From: Collybia mongolica
Lineage: Eukaryota; Basidiomycota; Agaricomycetes; Agaricales; Clitocybaceae
Reading direction: 5' to 3'
Assembly: GCA_013420905.1 (NCBI GenBank)
Contig: JAAXNY010000001.1
Location: 6,200,001-6,264,000, forward strand
Length of the DNA stretch: 64,000 nucleotides
Position 1 is the first letter of the stretch, and every line of letters begins with the position of its first letter. The translations under genes and the position numbers were made by a program. Below the pieces are notes generated by a model that worked only from the letters and a program-made list of their open reading frames with translations, was not told the DNA's origin and searched no databases. Below are positions 32,366-44,174 of this stretch, in pieces.

Positions 32366-33563
32366 TCTCAAAGTCTCTGTATGAGAGATGGACCAAGAAC
32401 AATGGAGAGCTAAGACAATGGGTCCCTCGGGTGCATTTTATTACCATTATAACTTATTTTCATCGGCTCTTCTAATGTAGACCCTTAAGATCGTTAATTT
32501 ATACTCTTATTCACTTGCAGGCAGTTCTGAGATGGTGACGCCGAGTCGAATATGTACATATTGAATTTGAGAGTGTAAATTAAACCTCGAAATCATTCAT
32601 AAGCTCTAGAGACGCGATAGGCGTCATCATTTCAACGGAATATTGTTGCCAGTTGGGTACGTGGTCAAAAGGTGTTCCGCCATTGATATTCCGCTTGTTT
32701 CTATGTGACTAGTGACTTTTTGCGATTGATATCTCGCTTGAGGTCTTGGAGCTTCTTTGGAGCTATCAGACCTGCCACACGATTCTCAAACATTGTAATA
32801 GCAACCGCCTTCGTTTGCCACATGCTCGAGTGGGTCTACTTATATGTGGCCAATGACCGCAACTCGAAAAGGTCTGTAATCTAAATTTTTGGCCAAATGG
32901 TACCCAGTCACCCCCAGTAGTCGCCGATGCGGAAAAAAGCTTATAACAATACTTGCACAGTAAATTCGCTCTGTGGTGGGTCACCCGTGCAGTATTTTCT
33001 TCGCGTGGTTGTCGGTAATATGCATGCCACAAGGCTTAATATTCTGTCATTTCTTCCACCTTCGCAACTGCCGGATGTCAATTTCCGTGCTGGTCCCTTC
33101 CCCATCGGAAATTGGAGAAATAGGCGATTGCTCTTCCACGGCCTTAGGCATTTGCACCCGTGAGTGTTGCATCGAGGTTGGGTGGGCAATAGAGGGATAT
33201 ATCATTATGAACTTATTACACTTTATGTCCAGCTGACTGCACACTTGTGGCATAGAGGGTTTGACCTCATGTATGAAGAACAGCACATTATGGATCTCCA
33301 TAACGTCGCGGTATTACATCATACTGGCTAGTTCTTAACATCGGGTTAACGTTCACATTCAGCGCGCTTGTCTATTGGAGAGCTTTTTGTGCCAGCCGGT
33401 TCTATAGCTCCACTTGGTGAGATCGACACACAGTCTCTCGTTGCCCGATCAGCGTCTTATTGAATATTTGCACTGGTCCACATTTCCTAAGTTACGCCAA
33501 TTTCTCCTATACGATGCTTGGCGGAAGGTGGATTTGTCCAGGACGTTGCTTTGGATGTTATTC
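32366..33563. other. Intergenic, no supported gene
   Basis: Only short unrelated open frames are present. The right end is the original host flank of the non-LTR/Tc1 insertion cluster. Without the mobile DNA, 33563 would join 41481 (...TTCTATTGTACCCG). Confidence 0.5.
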
Positions 33564-33565
33564 TA

Positions 33566-35173
33566 CAGTGGCTCAAAAAACTGCCCCAATGTTTGTACAT
33601 TTTTGAAAGATCAATATGGTATGAAGTGCTGACATAAGCAGGGGACCTGGGGTAATTATGTAAGATACTATGACATCGTGGCTTTCCAATGGACCCTGGA
33701 TCATGTGATTTGGATCAAAACCCATTAAGCTATAGGCCAAACAAAATGATTACTCATTGGGGCAGTTTTTTGACCCTCTATTAATTTTCTATCTAATACT
33801 TTGTATGACCACCTTTTGCCTTTATAACTGCTTGTATCCGCCTGGGCATACTTTCTATCAGGTTTTGGCATACCTCTGGTGGAATTTCACCCCACTCTTC
33901 AGCCAATCTATCCCACAACTCATGTACTCCTTTGGGTGGTGTCGGATATTCTTTAAGACGGCGCTTGAGATGTTCCCAAAGGTGTTCTATTGGATTCATG
34001 TCAGGGGATTGGGCAGGCCAGCCAAGGACTTGAATGTTGTTGTCTTCAAACCACTGTGTGGCCAGTCCAGATGTGTGTTTGGGGTCGTTATCTTGCTGAA
34101 AGTAGCGCTCGCCATCCACCATTTCCAACTTCTCAAAACTTTCCTGAACTCCACTCTCCAAAATTTCACAGTATTGAACCTTGTCCATGTTCCCCTGCAC
34201 CTCTATGAGCTTTCCCACTCCATTCCACCCCATACAACCCCATACCATGAGGTTTCCTCCTCCTCCATGTTTGACAGTAGGTGATGTTGTTCTATCAGAT
34301 GGTGGTTCTCCCCTTTGTTTCCAGACATAAACCTTTCCATCTGACCCAATCCTATTGATTTTGGTCTCATCTGTCCATAGAACCCTTTTCCAGTCCTCCA
34401 CAGTCCAGCTTTCATGATATTTTGCAAACTGGAGACGCCGGATGCAATGGGCTCGTTTGAGAAGAGGAGCTTTCCTCTTTGTAGCAGCATAAAATTGATT
34501 TTCCTTGAGTGCATTTCTGACTGTCTGGGGTGTGACAGGATTGGGGATGATGCCATTGATGAATTGGGTAGCCTGAACTGCATTATCAAGCTTCCCTGAC
34601 TTGATTTGACGAATAATTGACTGTTTGTCACGAACAGACAGCTTGGAGGGGCGGCCACCAAGGTTGTTTTCTTTGTTTCCATCCACATCTTTGCTGATCC
34701 TACTGATGGTACCCTTCCCTAGACCAGTTTTCTCCTTGATTTGACGCTGAGAATAGCCCTCATTGAGGAGAGAAACAACAGTATTGTGCTGAGCAGTAGA
34801 AATGGCTTTCATGATGGTGGTAAGAGGTCAAGAAGATGATTGAACCAATTCCAACATGTCAAATTGATACAAATAAAGTCACATGACATTGTTTATTCTT
34901 CCCACAGTCCATAATGTTCTTGCATTGGATCATAAATGCCAGAATAATGGAAAATAAGATAAGGGTCAAAAAACTGCCCCAATAAGTAACCATTTTGTTT
35001 GGCTTATAGCTTAATGGATATTGATCCAAATCACATGATCCAGGGTCCATTGGAAAGCCACGATGTCATAGTATCTTACATAATTACCCCAGGTCCCCTG
35101 CTTATGTCAGCACTTCATACCATATTGATCTTTCAAAAATGTACAAACATTGGGGCAGTTTTTTGAGCCACTG
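33566..35173 (-). mobile_element. Tc1/mariner element, copy B, apparently intact
   Basis: This 1608-bp element is flanked by TA (33564-33565 and 35174-35175). It is inverted relative to copy A and matches it at every point I compared, including inverted-repeat positions where the two arms differ. It inserted at the TA that begins the left TATTGTACC duplication of the adjacent non-LTR cluster, so it is younger than that cluster. Confidence 0.95.
33793..34812 (-). CDS. Tc1-family DD34E transposase (copy B)
   Basis: The 339 residues are identical to the product of 21320-22339: N-terminal helix-turn-helix with GGRPSKLS, and catalytic WTDETK, QQDNDPKH and NPIEHLWEHL with DD34E spacing. There is no stop or frameshift. 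The surrounding inverted repeats are complete, so element and protein look capable of transposition. Confidence 0.95.
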   Translation of the reverse strand: MKAISTAQHNTVVSLLNEGYSQRQIKEKTGLGKGTISRISKDVDGNKENNLGGRPSKLSVRDKQSIIRQIKSGKLDNAVQATQFINGIIPNPVTPQTVRNALKENQFYAATKRKAPLLKRAHCIRRLQFAKYHESWTVEDWKRVLWTDETKINRIGSDGKVYVWKQRGEPPSDRTTSPTVKHGGGGNLMVWGCMGWNGVGKLIEVQGNMDKVQYCEILESGVQESFEKLEMVDGERYFQQDNDPKHTSGLATQWFEDNNIQVLGWPAQSPDMNPIEHLWEHLKRRLKEYPTPPKGVHELWDRLAEEWGEIPPEVCQNLIESMPRRIQAVIKAKGGHTKY

Positions 35174-35182
35174 TATTGTACC
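35174..35182. repeat. Target duplication TATTGTACC, left copy
   Basis: It matches 41481-41489 after the A-rich tail of the second non-LTR copy. Its first two bases also serve as the right TA of Tc1 copy B. Confidence 0.75.
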
Positions 35183-37858
35183 TGTTGGGGGGATGATGAA
35201 TCCCCCCCCCCTCAACTCCAGCACAGGCTTGGGGCAAGGTTCTGCTTTGTCCCCGATCCTGTCCACCCTCACCCTCGCGGTCCTCCTTAAAGAACTCTAT
35301 AGGAGAAACTGGGAATCAGATCTAATATCGTATGTCAATGATGGGACAATTATAGCCCAATCAAAGGCATGGGATATCAACATTGCCATACTTAGGAGGG
35401 CCTACAACCTGATCTTCACCATGACAAGAGTCATGGGACTGATCTTAGAACACATGAAGTTGGAAGAATTCCACTTTTTGAAGAAGAAGTCAGATGCTAA
35501 CCCAAGCATCAACTTAGGCCATGCCCCCTACACCGGGGCAACCCCTCTCATCCCGGGCCTCATTTGGAGGTACCTGGGTTTCTATTATGACTGCAGCCTC
35601 ACATTTAAGAGGCACATGGAGATGTACACGAATAAGGCCCTGACTTCCACCAGGGCCCTACTCGCACTAGGAAACTCTACACAGGGCTTATGTCCTGTGC
35701 ATAAGAGGACTCTTTACTGTGCATGCATGCTGCCAATTGCAATGTATGGATGCCGGCTATGGAATGTAGAGGGTGCCCAAATTAAAGGCCACCTAGAACT
35801 CCTGAGAAAAATGCAGCGCAAAGCCACTCTTTGGATCACAGGCACATTCCGGACTACCCCTAGAGGGGCGTCTGAAACCCTCAGAGGGCTACCTCCTATC
35901 CACTTACACATATGTAAGCTGGTTGAAAGAAGCCACTACCACATAAGGACACACTATCCGGAACCTGGTCGACGGGCAAGCACACTTGTCAGTCAGCCAC
36001 ATGTCACCTGCCAAGCACCGGAAAATCAAATCAGGAATCATCCAGAGGAGCCTGCTACCCGGAGGGTAGGAGGAGCCAGAGGTAATTTAGAAAAATAATT
36101 AAATAATATATAGCCTACTACTTTTAGTAATTAAATTAATATTAATATATTAAATTCTATAAAATAATTTATTTTTATTTATACCCGGAGGAGCCTGCGG
36201 ACCCTGCGGACCCGGAAAAAAAATGTTTAAGTTATTCAATTTTTACTTTTAATTTAGGCTAATCCGATTTCACTCACCATTACTTTCGGAGTCTCGGTTG
36301 ATTTCCTTTCCTTTCCCTAATAAAATGTGGACTCATATTCCCACCTAAAGGGTTGTAGCAATGATGCGTCCCCCATATTCCCCCTTGCAAAACCGGGCCA
36401 TTGTATCATGGACTGGGCTGCAGAGGGGGTTACTATTGAATACTCCCCAAAGCTGACAGGCAAGAAGGAGGAGAGGAAGGCTGCATTCAAGGATTTTGGA
36501 TTAGTATTAACTAACTGGATCAAGGATGCTAAACGTACCCCAGGGCATATGGCCATCATATGCAACAGGTCAGTCTCACACCACCCAGACCGCCAAGCCA
36601 CTGGTGCTTGGAGAGTATGGGGAGGTGGGTCACTTTACAGTGGCACTGCCCCATGTGGGGATGCCACATCAGACAATGCAGAAGCCTTCGCCATCTCCAA
36701 GAGGATAGATGAAGCCTTCCACATCCCGAACCTAGACATATCTAAAATAGATGTCTTTTCGGACTCTGTGAATGCAATCAAACTGGTCCTAGACCCATTG
36801 CACCACATGGCCCACAAATCAGCTGTCAACGTGACATCAAAACTTGCCTTGTGGCTAACTATCAAGCCCAATGCTACCATAACATTACATCACATGCCAA
36901 AAGCATGTGAAGTCAGGGAACACCTTTACACCCACAAGGCTGCCACTAACTTGGAGGTGGCCCATGCGGAAGTTAAGCACACTACCCTTGCAAAAGCAAG
37001 GGCGAATGCTGTACTACGTATGACAGATGCTTGGAGCGTTCTGGCCAAGCAGAAGGAGTACATAGGTGCAAACTTCCTGCATCTCCATGAACATGGAAAA
37101 CAATTGACTCCAAGCCACCTGAAGGGGGGGACTTGGATAGGAAAAATCTCTACAGAGACTAGTAAAACCATCTGACTGGCACAAGCTCTCACTAGACACA
37201 CTCCAATTGGCACCTACAGACAATGCTTCCTTAAAGAGAAGGAGACATACATGTGCGACTGCAGCCTTGGAAAGGAGACTGTTGATCACATGTTCAGGTA
37301 CTGCCCACTCTATGAGAGGGCAAGATGACCTGGGAGGAAACTAACCCTTGTGTGGGTTAGCAACTTCTTACATGACAACCTGGCAGCCTTCGGTGTCTTC
37401 TGGGAACCACACATAGAATAGAGCAGGAGTACCTGGAGGTAAGTGGGTGCTTGTTGGATGGTATCCTTGATACCAGGTCAAATGCCTCAGGGCAAGTGTA
37501 CATGCATGGGCCTGGTCCCTCAGGACTAAGTTGGGCTTCCCTCAGGAAACCTTCGGGGGGGTGTACCCCCCTGTGAACCAGGTGCGAGAAAGCGGCCGCA
37601 CTGACCACTTATTAAATGGATTAAGAAGTGCAGGGGGCAGTCCCCTCTGCAACAACTCTTGTCCTTAGTCCCGTATGGGTCTATTACCTGGTCCCCTCAC
37701 AGGGACCAACACCCGGAGTGCTTGTCCTGGGAACAGGGGGGCAATCCAATCCTGCCACATATGACGGCCTTTATGCGCCATATTTCATTCCGATTATCTA
37801 ACTACGTTTACACGTGACCGCATCTGTACTAGCGTATGGCGGTATATAAAATTGTTGA
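35183..37858 (+). pseudogene. Non-LTR retrotransposon, 5'-truncated and decayed copy
   Basis: It begins inside the RT domain (homologous to 39007 of the next copy) and runs through RT, RNase H and the C-terminal CCHC to a TAG at 37419-37421, with a 3' region to about 37858. RT shows GLGQGSALSPIL but YVND instead of YVDD. RNase H has IICNRS and VFSDSVNAI. Two further in-frame TGA codons occur near 37173 and 37326. A 287-bp AT-rich block (36041-36327) interrupts it. Relative to the neighbouring copy it has lost many CpGs: TACGTCGACGACGGG there reads TATGTCAATGATGGG here. It is dead and older than the next copy. Confidence 0.88.
36041..36327. mobile_element. 287-bp AT-rich insertion inside the decayed non-LTR copy
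   Basis: Comparison with 39841-39910 shows an extra block here. It contains a TACCC-GGA-GGGTA hairpin near its left end, a very AT-rich core, and a CCTGCGGACCCTGCGGACCC direct repeat near 36190-36215. I see no ORF or clear target duplication. Class unknown; a small non-autonomous element is the simplest guess. Confidence 0.5.
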
Positions 37859-40800
37859 GACACAAAGTCATGGAGGGGAAGAAGCGCATTAAGCCCAAAT
37901 TGGAGGAGGAAAACGACTTTCTCAAGATGATTGGGTTTAACCTAGACTCCATTGAGCTGCCGGAGGTGTTGTCAGCCGAGGGAATAGAACGTGTTACTGA
38001 ACGGATAGCCACCATCTTCAAGACCACGTGGGACAAGTTCGCCGAGGCCGGGCGTGTAAGCGCCCGATCCAAGCCTTGGTGGAATGCGACCTGCACGGAG
38101 GCGAAGGAGATGGCCATGTTCACTAACGAACGGGATGACTGGAGGGCTCTAAAGAGGGCCACCAGACAAGCCAAGAGGGTCTTCTTTGATGAACGCATTG
38201 AGGAAGTGTCTCACACCACTAAAAGGCCCTGGGACCTCATGAACTGGGTAGGGCCTCACAAGACGCCTGCTGCCGTTACGATCAATCATAACGGCAACCC
38301 TTGCAACACAAACGAAGAGCTGTGGGACGCCATCCACAGTACATTCAACTCCGCACACGACAGACCAACCAACATGGCTGAAATGGGCGACCAATGGAAG
38401 GCCCCCGAGACCAGGGGCTGGACTAAATTTAGCCTCAAGGAGATGAGGGATGCCCTTCAGGGCACCTCGAACAGTTCGGCCCCTGGGCCGGACAACATCA
38501 CCTGGAGGCATTTGAAACGGCTCCTCATAGGACCCGAAGCCCAGGCTGTCATAGTCTGGCTGGCGAACGCATGCCTGTCATGCGGACACTGGCCGGAACA
38601 CTTCAAAGCCTTGTGCACAGTCATCATCCCAAAGCCAGGGAAGGCAACTTACAACACCCCTAAGTCTTATAGACCCATTGTGCTCCTAAACACGCTGGGC
38701 AAGCTTATTGAGAAAATGCTATCCACCCGCTTGCAGTTTGAAGCACAAGCGGCGGGAGTACTACACCCGAATCAGTTCGGTGGTGTCCATCAGAACTCCA
38801 CCGAAGATGCCGGAGTCTTCCTCACCCACATTGTCCGCGAAGGATGGACAAGGAGGGTCAAGACAAGCGTGGTCGCATTTGATCTCGCCCAATTTTTCCC
38901 CTCAATCAACCACGAGGTGATGATCAACATCTTGGAAGGCCAGGGGTTCGCGCCCGAAATAGTCGTGTTCTTCCGGTCGTACTTGGTGGGTCACAAGACC
39001 AGATATGTTTGGGGGGATGATGAATCCCCCCCATTCGATTCGAGCATAGGACTGGGACAGGGCTCCGCCCTATCCCCAATCCTGTCGGCCCTCGTTCTAG
39101 CCATTCTCATAAAAGAGTTCTATAGACGGAATGGGAATGAATCTGACCTCATCTCCTACGTCGACGACGGGACCATCATATCCCAGTCGAAGACGTGGGA
39201 AGACAACAATGATATGCTCAAGAGAGCATACAACATCATCTTCCTCATGACGAGAGCCATGGGCCTGATCCTTGAACATGCGAAGTCAGAGGGCTTCCAT
39301 TTCAGTCTTCTAAAATCGGACGACAATCCGACCATAGATCTTGGCCATGCCCCTTATACAGGGGCCACCCCTCTGAAACCGGGGCTCCTGTGGAGATACC
39401 TAGGCTTCTACTTTGACCGCGCGCTTTCGTTCAAGAAACACGTGGAGATGTACGCGAACAAGGCCCTGACCTCAAGCAGGGCCCTGTTAGCGCTTGGAAA
39501 CTCGACACGGGGCTTAAGGCCTGTGCACAAAAGAACTCTGTACCGGGCTTGTGTACTTCCAATTGTGATGTACAGATGCCGGTTATGGAACATTGATGGG
39601 GCCCGCATCAAAGGGCACCTCAAAGCACTCCGTAAGATGCAACGAAAGGCTGCACTATGGATCACAGGCAACTTCAGGACCACCCCGAAAGGGGCCCCGG
39701 AGACCCTCGCAGGCCTTCCGCCCATCCACTTGCACATCCGTAAGTTGGTGGAGAGGAGCCATTACCGTGTCCGGACTTTGGCCAAGAGCCACGCGGTCAG
39801 GAACTTAATTGACGGACAGGCACACCTGTCAGTCAGCTGCATGTCTGTCGCCAAGAGGCGCAGAATCAAATCCGGGATAATGGATTCATTTGCCCGACTA
39901 AAGGATTGCAGCGATGATGCATCCCCAGTGTTCCCCCTCGCGCAACCGGGCAGTCGATTACTTGACTGGGCGGCCGAAAGGGTGGAGATCAGACCCTCCC
40001 CTCCCCCCAAAGAAGAGAAGGAGAAGAGGAAGAAGGCTCTCGCTGATTTCGGGAAAGTTCTCACTAACCGAATCAACGAAGCTAAGCATGACCCAAAACG
40101 AGTCGCGATCATATGCAACGGGTCCATTCCGCGGTCCGAAGACCTCCAGGCTACCTCAGCCTGGAGAGTCTGGTCGGACGGTATACTGTATAACGGCATT
40201 GCCCCTTGTGGGAATGCCACTTCGGACGATGCCGAGGCCTGCGCCATCTCGAAAGGGGTGGACGAGGCCCTCGGCATCCCTAACCTAGACATCCGGAAAA
40301 TTGATGTCTTCTCAGACTCCGTGAATGCAATCGAACTGGTTGTTGACCCGACGCATCACACGGCACACAAATGGGCTGCCAACATATCGTCCAAACTCGC
40401 TTACTGGCTAACGGTTAAACCGGATGCCAGTATCACTCTGCACCATACACCAAAGGCGTGCGAGGTGCGCGAACACGTACTTGCCCACGAAGCGGCCTCC
40501 AATACGGAGATTCCGCACGGAGAAGTAAAACACACATCCCTCGCTAAGGCGAGGGCGGACGCAGTTCTGCGTATGACGGACGCCTGGAGCGAATTGGCCA
40601 AGCAAAAGTCTTACATAGGGTCCCACTTCTTGCCGCTCCACGAAGGGAGTAAGCAGCTACTGCCAAGTCACCTGAAAGGAGGGACTTGGATCGGAAAGGT
40701 GTCCACCAACACCAGTAATACCGTCAGGCTAGCGCGGGCCCTAACGGGCCATGCGCCGATTGGCGCGTACAGACAAAGGTTCCTTAAGGAGAAGGAGACC

Positions 40801-41480
40801 TACGAATGCGACTGCGGCCTCGGAAAGGAGACCGTAGAACATGTATTCCGGCACTGTCCGCTATACCAGCGGAAAACCCGGCCCGGGAGGAAGCTGACTC
40901 TTGTCTGGGTCAGCAACTTCCTACACGACAACCTGGAGGCCTTTGGGGTTTACCGGGAACCCCATTTAGAGTAGGGTGGGTGTACCGGGCGGTAAGTAGG
41001 TTCTTGTTGAGGGGTAGCTGCGACACTGAGGCATCAGTCCCAGGCTTCGGCCTGGGGTGAGCGGTCATGCATGGCCTCGGCCTCTCCGGACTAAGTCGAC
41101 CTCCTCTTGAGGAGGTCTCCAAGGGGATGAGCCCCCCCGGTGAACCTGTCGGCAGGGGTGGCCGCACTAACACTTATTTACCAAGCGGATTGAGAGGCAC
41201 GGGGGGCGAGCCCCCCTGCTACGACGCCTGCTCTCGTTTCCCGCAAGGGACTATTTTACGGCCCCTCACAAGGGGGCTCACTCAGGGAGCGCTTTCAACC
41301 GGGAACGGGCGGGGCAATCCAGACCTGCCTCATATGACGGCCTATAATGGACATATCATGACTCGACTTGATACGACTACGGTTACACGTGACCGCTACT
41401 GTACTTTTGTATTGCGGTATATAAAAACGTTGAAGGAAAAAAAAAAATATAAAATTGTTGAAGGGAAAAAAAAAAAAACT
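37859..41480 (+). mobile_element. Non-LTR retrotransposon, younger 5'-truncated copy
   Basis: It lies head-to-tail directly after the decayed copy. It lacks the endonuclease region and everything upstream, but keeps a long open RT-RNase H frame. A 3' region of about 500 bp ends in two near-repeats of TATAAAA-nn-GTTGAAGG followed by A runs (about 41420-41479). The right flank is TATTGTACC (41481-41489), matching the left flank of the first copy. A C-terminal RNase H and CCHC suggest the Tad1/I-like group. Confidence 0.85.
37870..40974 (+). CDS. RT-RNase H polyprotein of the non-LTR element (N-terminally truncated)
   Basis: About 1034 residues are open from the first ATG; the frame itself extends upstream into the junction. 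The endonuclease is absent: the protein starts in the spacer before RT (SKPWWNATC). RT has SSAPGPDNITWRHL, KPGKATYNTPKSYRPIVLLN, GLGQGSALSPIL and YVDDGTI (about residue 430). The RNase H-like domain has ICNGS near residue 750, where an Asp is expected at the Asn, plus DDAEACAIS and VFSDSVNAI (about 815). A C-terminal knuckle CDCGLGKETVEHVFRHC (about 980) ends it. There is no internal stop, unlike its neighbour. As a 5'-truncated copy it is unlikely to move itself. Confidence 0.85.
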   Translation: MEGKKRIKPKLEEENDFLKMIGFNLDSIELPEVLSAEGIERVTERIATIFKTTWDKFAEAGRVSARSKPWWNATCTEAKEMAMFTNERDDWRALKRATRQAKRVFFDERIEEVSHTTKRPWDLMNWVGPHKTPAAVTINHNGNPCNTNEELWDAIHSTFNSAHDRPTNMAEMGDQWKAPETRGWTKFSLKEMRDALQGTSNSSAPGPDNITWRHLKRLLIGPEAQAVIVWLANACLSCGHWPEHFKALCTVIIPKPGKATYNTPKSYRPIVLLNTLGKLIEKMLSTRLQFEAQAAGVLHPNQFGGVHQNSTEDAGVFLTHIVREGWTRRVKTSVVAFDLAQFFPSINHEVMINILEGQGFAPEIVVFFRSYLVGHKTRYVWGDDESPPFDSSIGLGQGSALSPILSALVLAILIKEFYRRNGNESDLISYVDDGTIISQSKTWEDNNDMLKRAYNIIFLMTRAMGLILEHAKSEGFHFSLLKSDDNPTIDLGHAPYTGATPLKPGLLWRYLGFYFDRALSFKKHVEMYANKALTSSRALLALGNSTRGLRPVHKRTLYRACVLPIVMYRCRLWNIDGARIKGHLKALRKMQRKAALWITGNFRTTPKGAPETLAGLPPIHLHIRKLVERSHYRVRTLAKSHAVRNLIDGQAHLSVSCMSVAKRRRIKSGIMDSFARLKDCSDDASPVFPLAQPGSRLLDWAAERVEIRPSPPPKEEKEKRKKALADFGKVLTNRINEAKHDPKRVAIICNGSIPRSEDLQATSAWRVWSDGILYNGIAPCGNATSDDAEACAISKGVDEALGIPNLDIRKIDVFSDSVNAIELVVDPTHHTAHKWAANISSKLAYWLTVKPDASITLHHTPKACEVREHVLAHEAASNTEIPHGEVKHTSLAKARADAVLRMTDAWSELAKQKSYIGSHFLPLHEGSKQLLPSHLKGGTWIGKVSTNTSNTVRLARALTGHAPIGAYRQRFLKEKETYECDCGLGKETVEHVFRHCPLYQRKTRPGRKLTLVWVSNFLHDNLEAFGVYREPHLE

Positions 41481-41489
41481 TATTGTACC
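41481..41489. repeat. Target duplication TATTGTACC, right copy
   Basis: It directly follows the A-rich 3' tail and matches 35174-35182. The duplication brackets both non-LTR copies together. Confidence 0.75.
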
Positions 41490-42663
41490 CGTACAGCGTT
41501 CCCTTCAATCAACAATATCACTAGCACACATACAATATCAGAGCGGACAGAGTCTCAGACCATATTCGTAAATGGCGGTATGTTGGCCACTGCGGACCCC
41601 GCTTTCTGATATCTGTACGGCGACATCGGGCGGATTGGGGAGGTTACAAACTGGTCCGATAAATTGCAATAATCGCTCAGGACCTGTTCAATAAGTGCTT
41701 GTCGAGTCTGACTCCTCTAGCACTACCTCGCATTGTGGAACACTTCATTGCCGCAATACCCACGATGTGGGTTTGAATTTTGAAATACTACCATGGACAT
41801 ATATGTGAAACTCAAAGCCCGTTACTGCGACGGTAATGACAGCAATAGGTATACCTATTACTCGCGTCAAGCATAGACCAGCAGAATAAAGCTAATACTG
41901 ACGCAAAAATCGCAATAGTATGTAAGCGATACTTCATCTGTGGGACAAGTCATTAACTCGATGGAAATGTCTCAACGCGACATTCTCCTTTTTTTTTTTT
42001 TATGTATCTAGCATCCCCCACAATGATTTGAAGAATTATGCGTACAAGAGATGGATTGCGGTCATGGCCAATGCGAGCAACATGCATAAGAAACGAACGA
42101 GCCTAGGCCAACATATCCTCGGCGTGAGTGGGTTCCGGGAGCTGTTGACGGAATTCCAGTAGATTAGGGGTTGTTGCCGGGCTTAGTGCGTAATGTGACC
42201 TTTACAGGCTTCGTTGAAAGGAAATATATCTCATGGGAAGACCGACCAATGTCCACATACTTTGTGTGATGATAGGAGCTGGGTTCTTTCCAAAGACGTA
42301 GGCGGTCAATACGTGTGAGGATTTGATATATTGGAAGGAGGGGAGTGGTACATTCTCGGACGATGATATAGGAGGAATAATCAAACAACTTCCCTGTGGT
42401 GTGGGAAGCGATGAACTCCATACAGATGTGCGAGCAGAATACGGACCTTTGACAAGTAATACACCAGGTGATTAGTTAGACAGCCAGAACCTGGAAATAC
42501 CGGAGTCAGCTCATTTTGACTCTCCAGAAAATCTTGAGCTCAGAAGATAAGAAGGGATGTTTCGAAGGTGACTGAAAAAAAAACCCTCTCCATGCCACCT
42601 GACACAGGACGAGACAATTCCATTAAGTGTACATCCTATATACACTCAATGCTGGTCATCGAA
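41490..42663. other. Intergenic, no supported gene
   Basis: This contains T-rich runs (about 41990-42002) and a short minus-strand open frame (42164-42421) with no recognisable domain. It includes the 3' flank of UBA4. Confidence 0.45.
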
Positions 42664-44174
42664 TCAGTACACCGGGAAGGTGGCGTCCACATCTCTAGAC
42701 CAGGCCCTTAAACCACCCACCACGTCCTTTATTACAGCTCCTTCCCCACTCACACTTCGCAGTGCTTCGACCGCAATCTGGGAATCATTACCGAGGCGAC
42801 ATACGACATATGTGTCTATTCCAGTCTCCGGTAGAAACTCGGTTGGATTGGCGACAAGTCGGCCCAGTGGTACATCTATGCGACGGATGAGGGGGGAGAA
42901 TGGAAGGAAAAGGCGGGGTACGCACTGGTAGAAGATGAGAGCTGGCAGATTCCAAATTCTGTCTCTGGACGGACGTCGAGGACGCTCACTGGTTTTCCTG
43001 AACTTAGTGCAGCTTCAAACTCCTACGAAAGATCAATATCAGATGTTAGAGTTTATTTTGTAGCATTTAAAACATCATACCTTTGCTCGTATCCGCCACC
43101 CATCTGAACCTTCTCCAAGGCCTCGCCGTTCCCAGTCTGGCCTAGGACCTCCACAAAATTGAACATAATCAATATCCTTTATCTCTTGTAGTCTTTTCTC
43201 TGCGGTGCCACAAGCTGGACACTTCGCATTCCGTGATCTAACCTTGAAATTCTTGAATTGTGGGTTGCTAAGAGCGGAGAACATTAGCAATGACGGTCTG
43301 TAATCTTTTAACCATGCGAAGTCAGTTTTGGGGTTTTCACTGATGCAGTTTACAAACCATGCAGCCCTGTGATGAGTCGGATCGTTTCCAAAGCCTGCAT
43401 ATTTCCAATTATGCCTGTGACCACACCCAGAATTCCAGTTTCCTCACACGTCCCCACCGTGTCTTGCGCGGGAGGTTTAGGAAAGAGGCAGCGATAACAT
43501 GGCCCGTCAGGTCCAAGATTGTATACGCACAATTGCCCTTCATATTTCTGTGCAGCACCACTGACGAGAGGTTTCTTGAGTGTGACAGCAGTATCAGAGA
43601 GTAGGTAACGTGTTGGTGCATTGTCTGTACAGTCAAGGATGACATCGTAAGGTTCCAAAAGTGATAAAGCGTTTTCTGCGGTTAAGGCGGTTGTAATCGC
43701 GTCAACTGTTAAATGGGAATTGAGACTGGTGGCGACGTTTTACGTTCATATTAAATGGGGTTTCAATTGGATCGTTGCGTACCGCTTGAGAGCTTGAGAC
43801 GCGGAGTCAGACTTGTACATCCCTACCGTTTCCTCGTTGTGCAGGATCTGACGAGCCAAGTTCGAGAGCTCGACCCGGTCGTGATCGACGATGCCAATCC
43901 GCCCTGTGTAGACGGTGAAAGGCCTGCTCCAGCTAGATCCAGATGACTTACATACCTATCCCTGCTGCTCCTAAATATTGAAGGGCTGGACATCCTAGAC
44001 CACCAGCGCCGACCACGACCACGGATGCTCGCTGTAGTTTAAGCTGTCCTATATGCCTTGAGCTACTGATAACATCCTAAGATTTTCAGACTCACCGGGT
44101 AAGCCAAAGCCGTCAAGAATCATTTGTCTACCATAGCGTTTGTAGTCTTCTAGAGGAAGATTGTCCATTATCAT
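42664..44174 (-). CDS. UBA4: UBA4/MOCS3: E1-like adenylyltransferase with rhodanese domain
   Basis: This enzyme activates the ubiquitin-like sulfur carrier Urm1 by adenylation, then passes sulfur to it for tRNA wobble-uridine thiolation; MOCS3 homologues also serve molybdopterin synthesis. It is cytosolic. From the ATG at 44174: [19 protein letters not shown], then the nucleotide-binding [56 protein letters not shown], a first zinc pair in [22 protein letters not shown] and a second zinc pair CPACG. A C-terminal rhodanese domain follows with its active-site loop [11 protein letters not shown] (about 42800), ending in FPVY. Several introns of about 50 bp interrupt it, one at about 43303-43355. 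It diverges from APC10. Confidence 0.9.
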
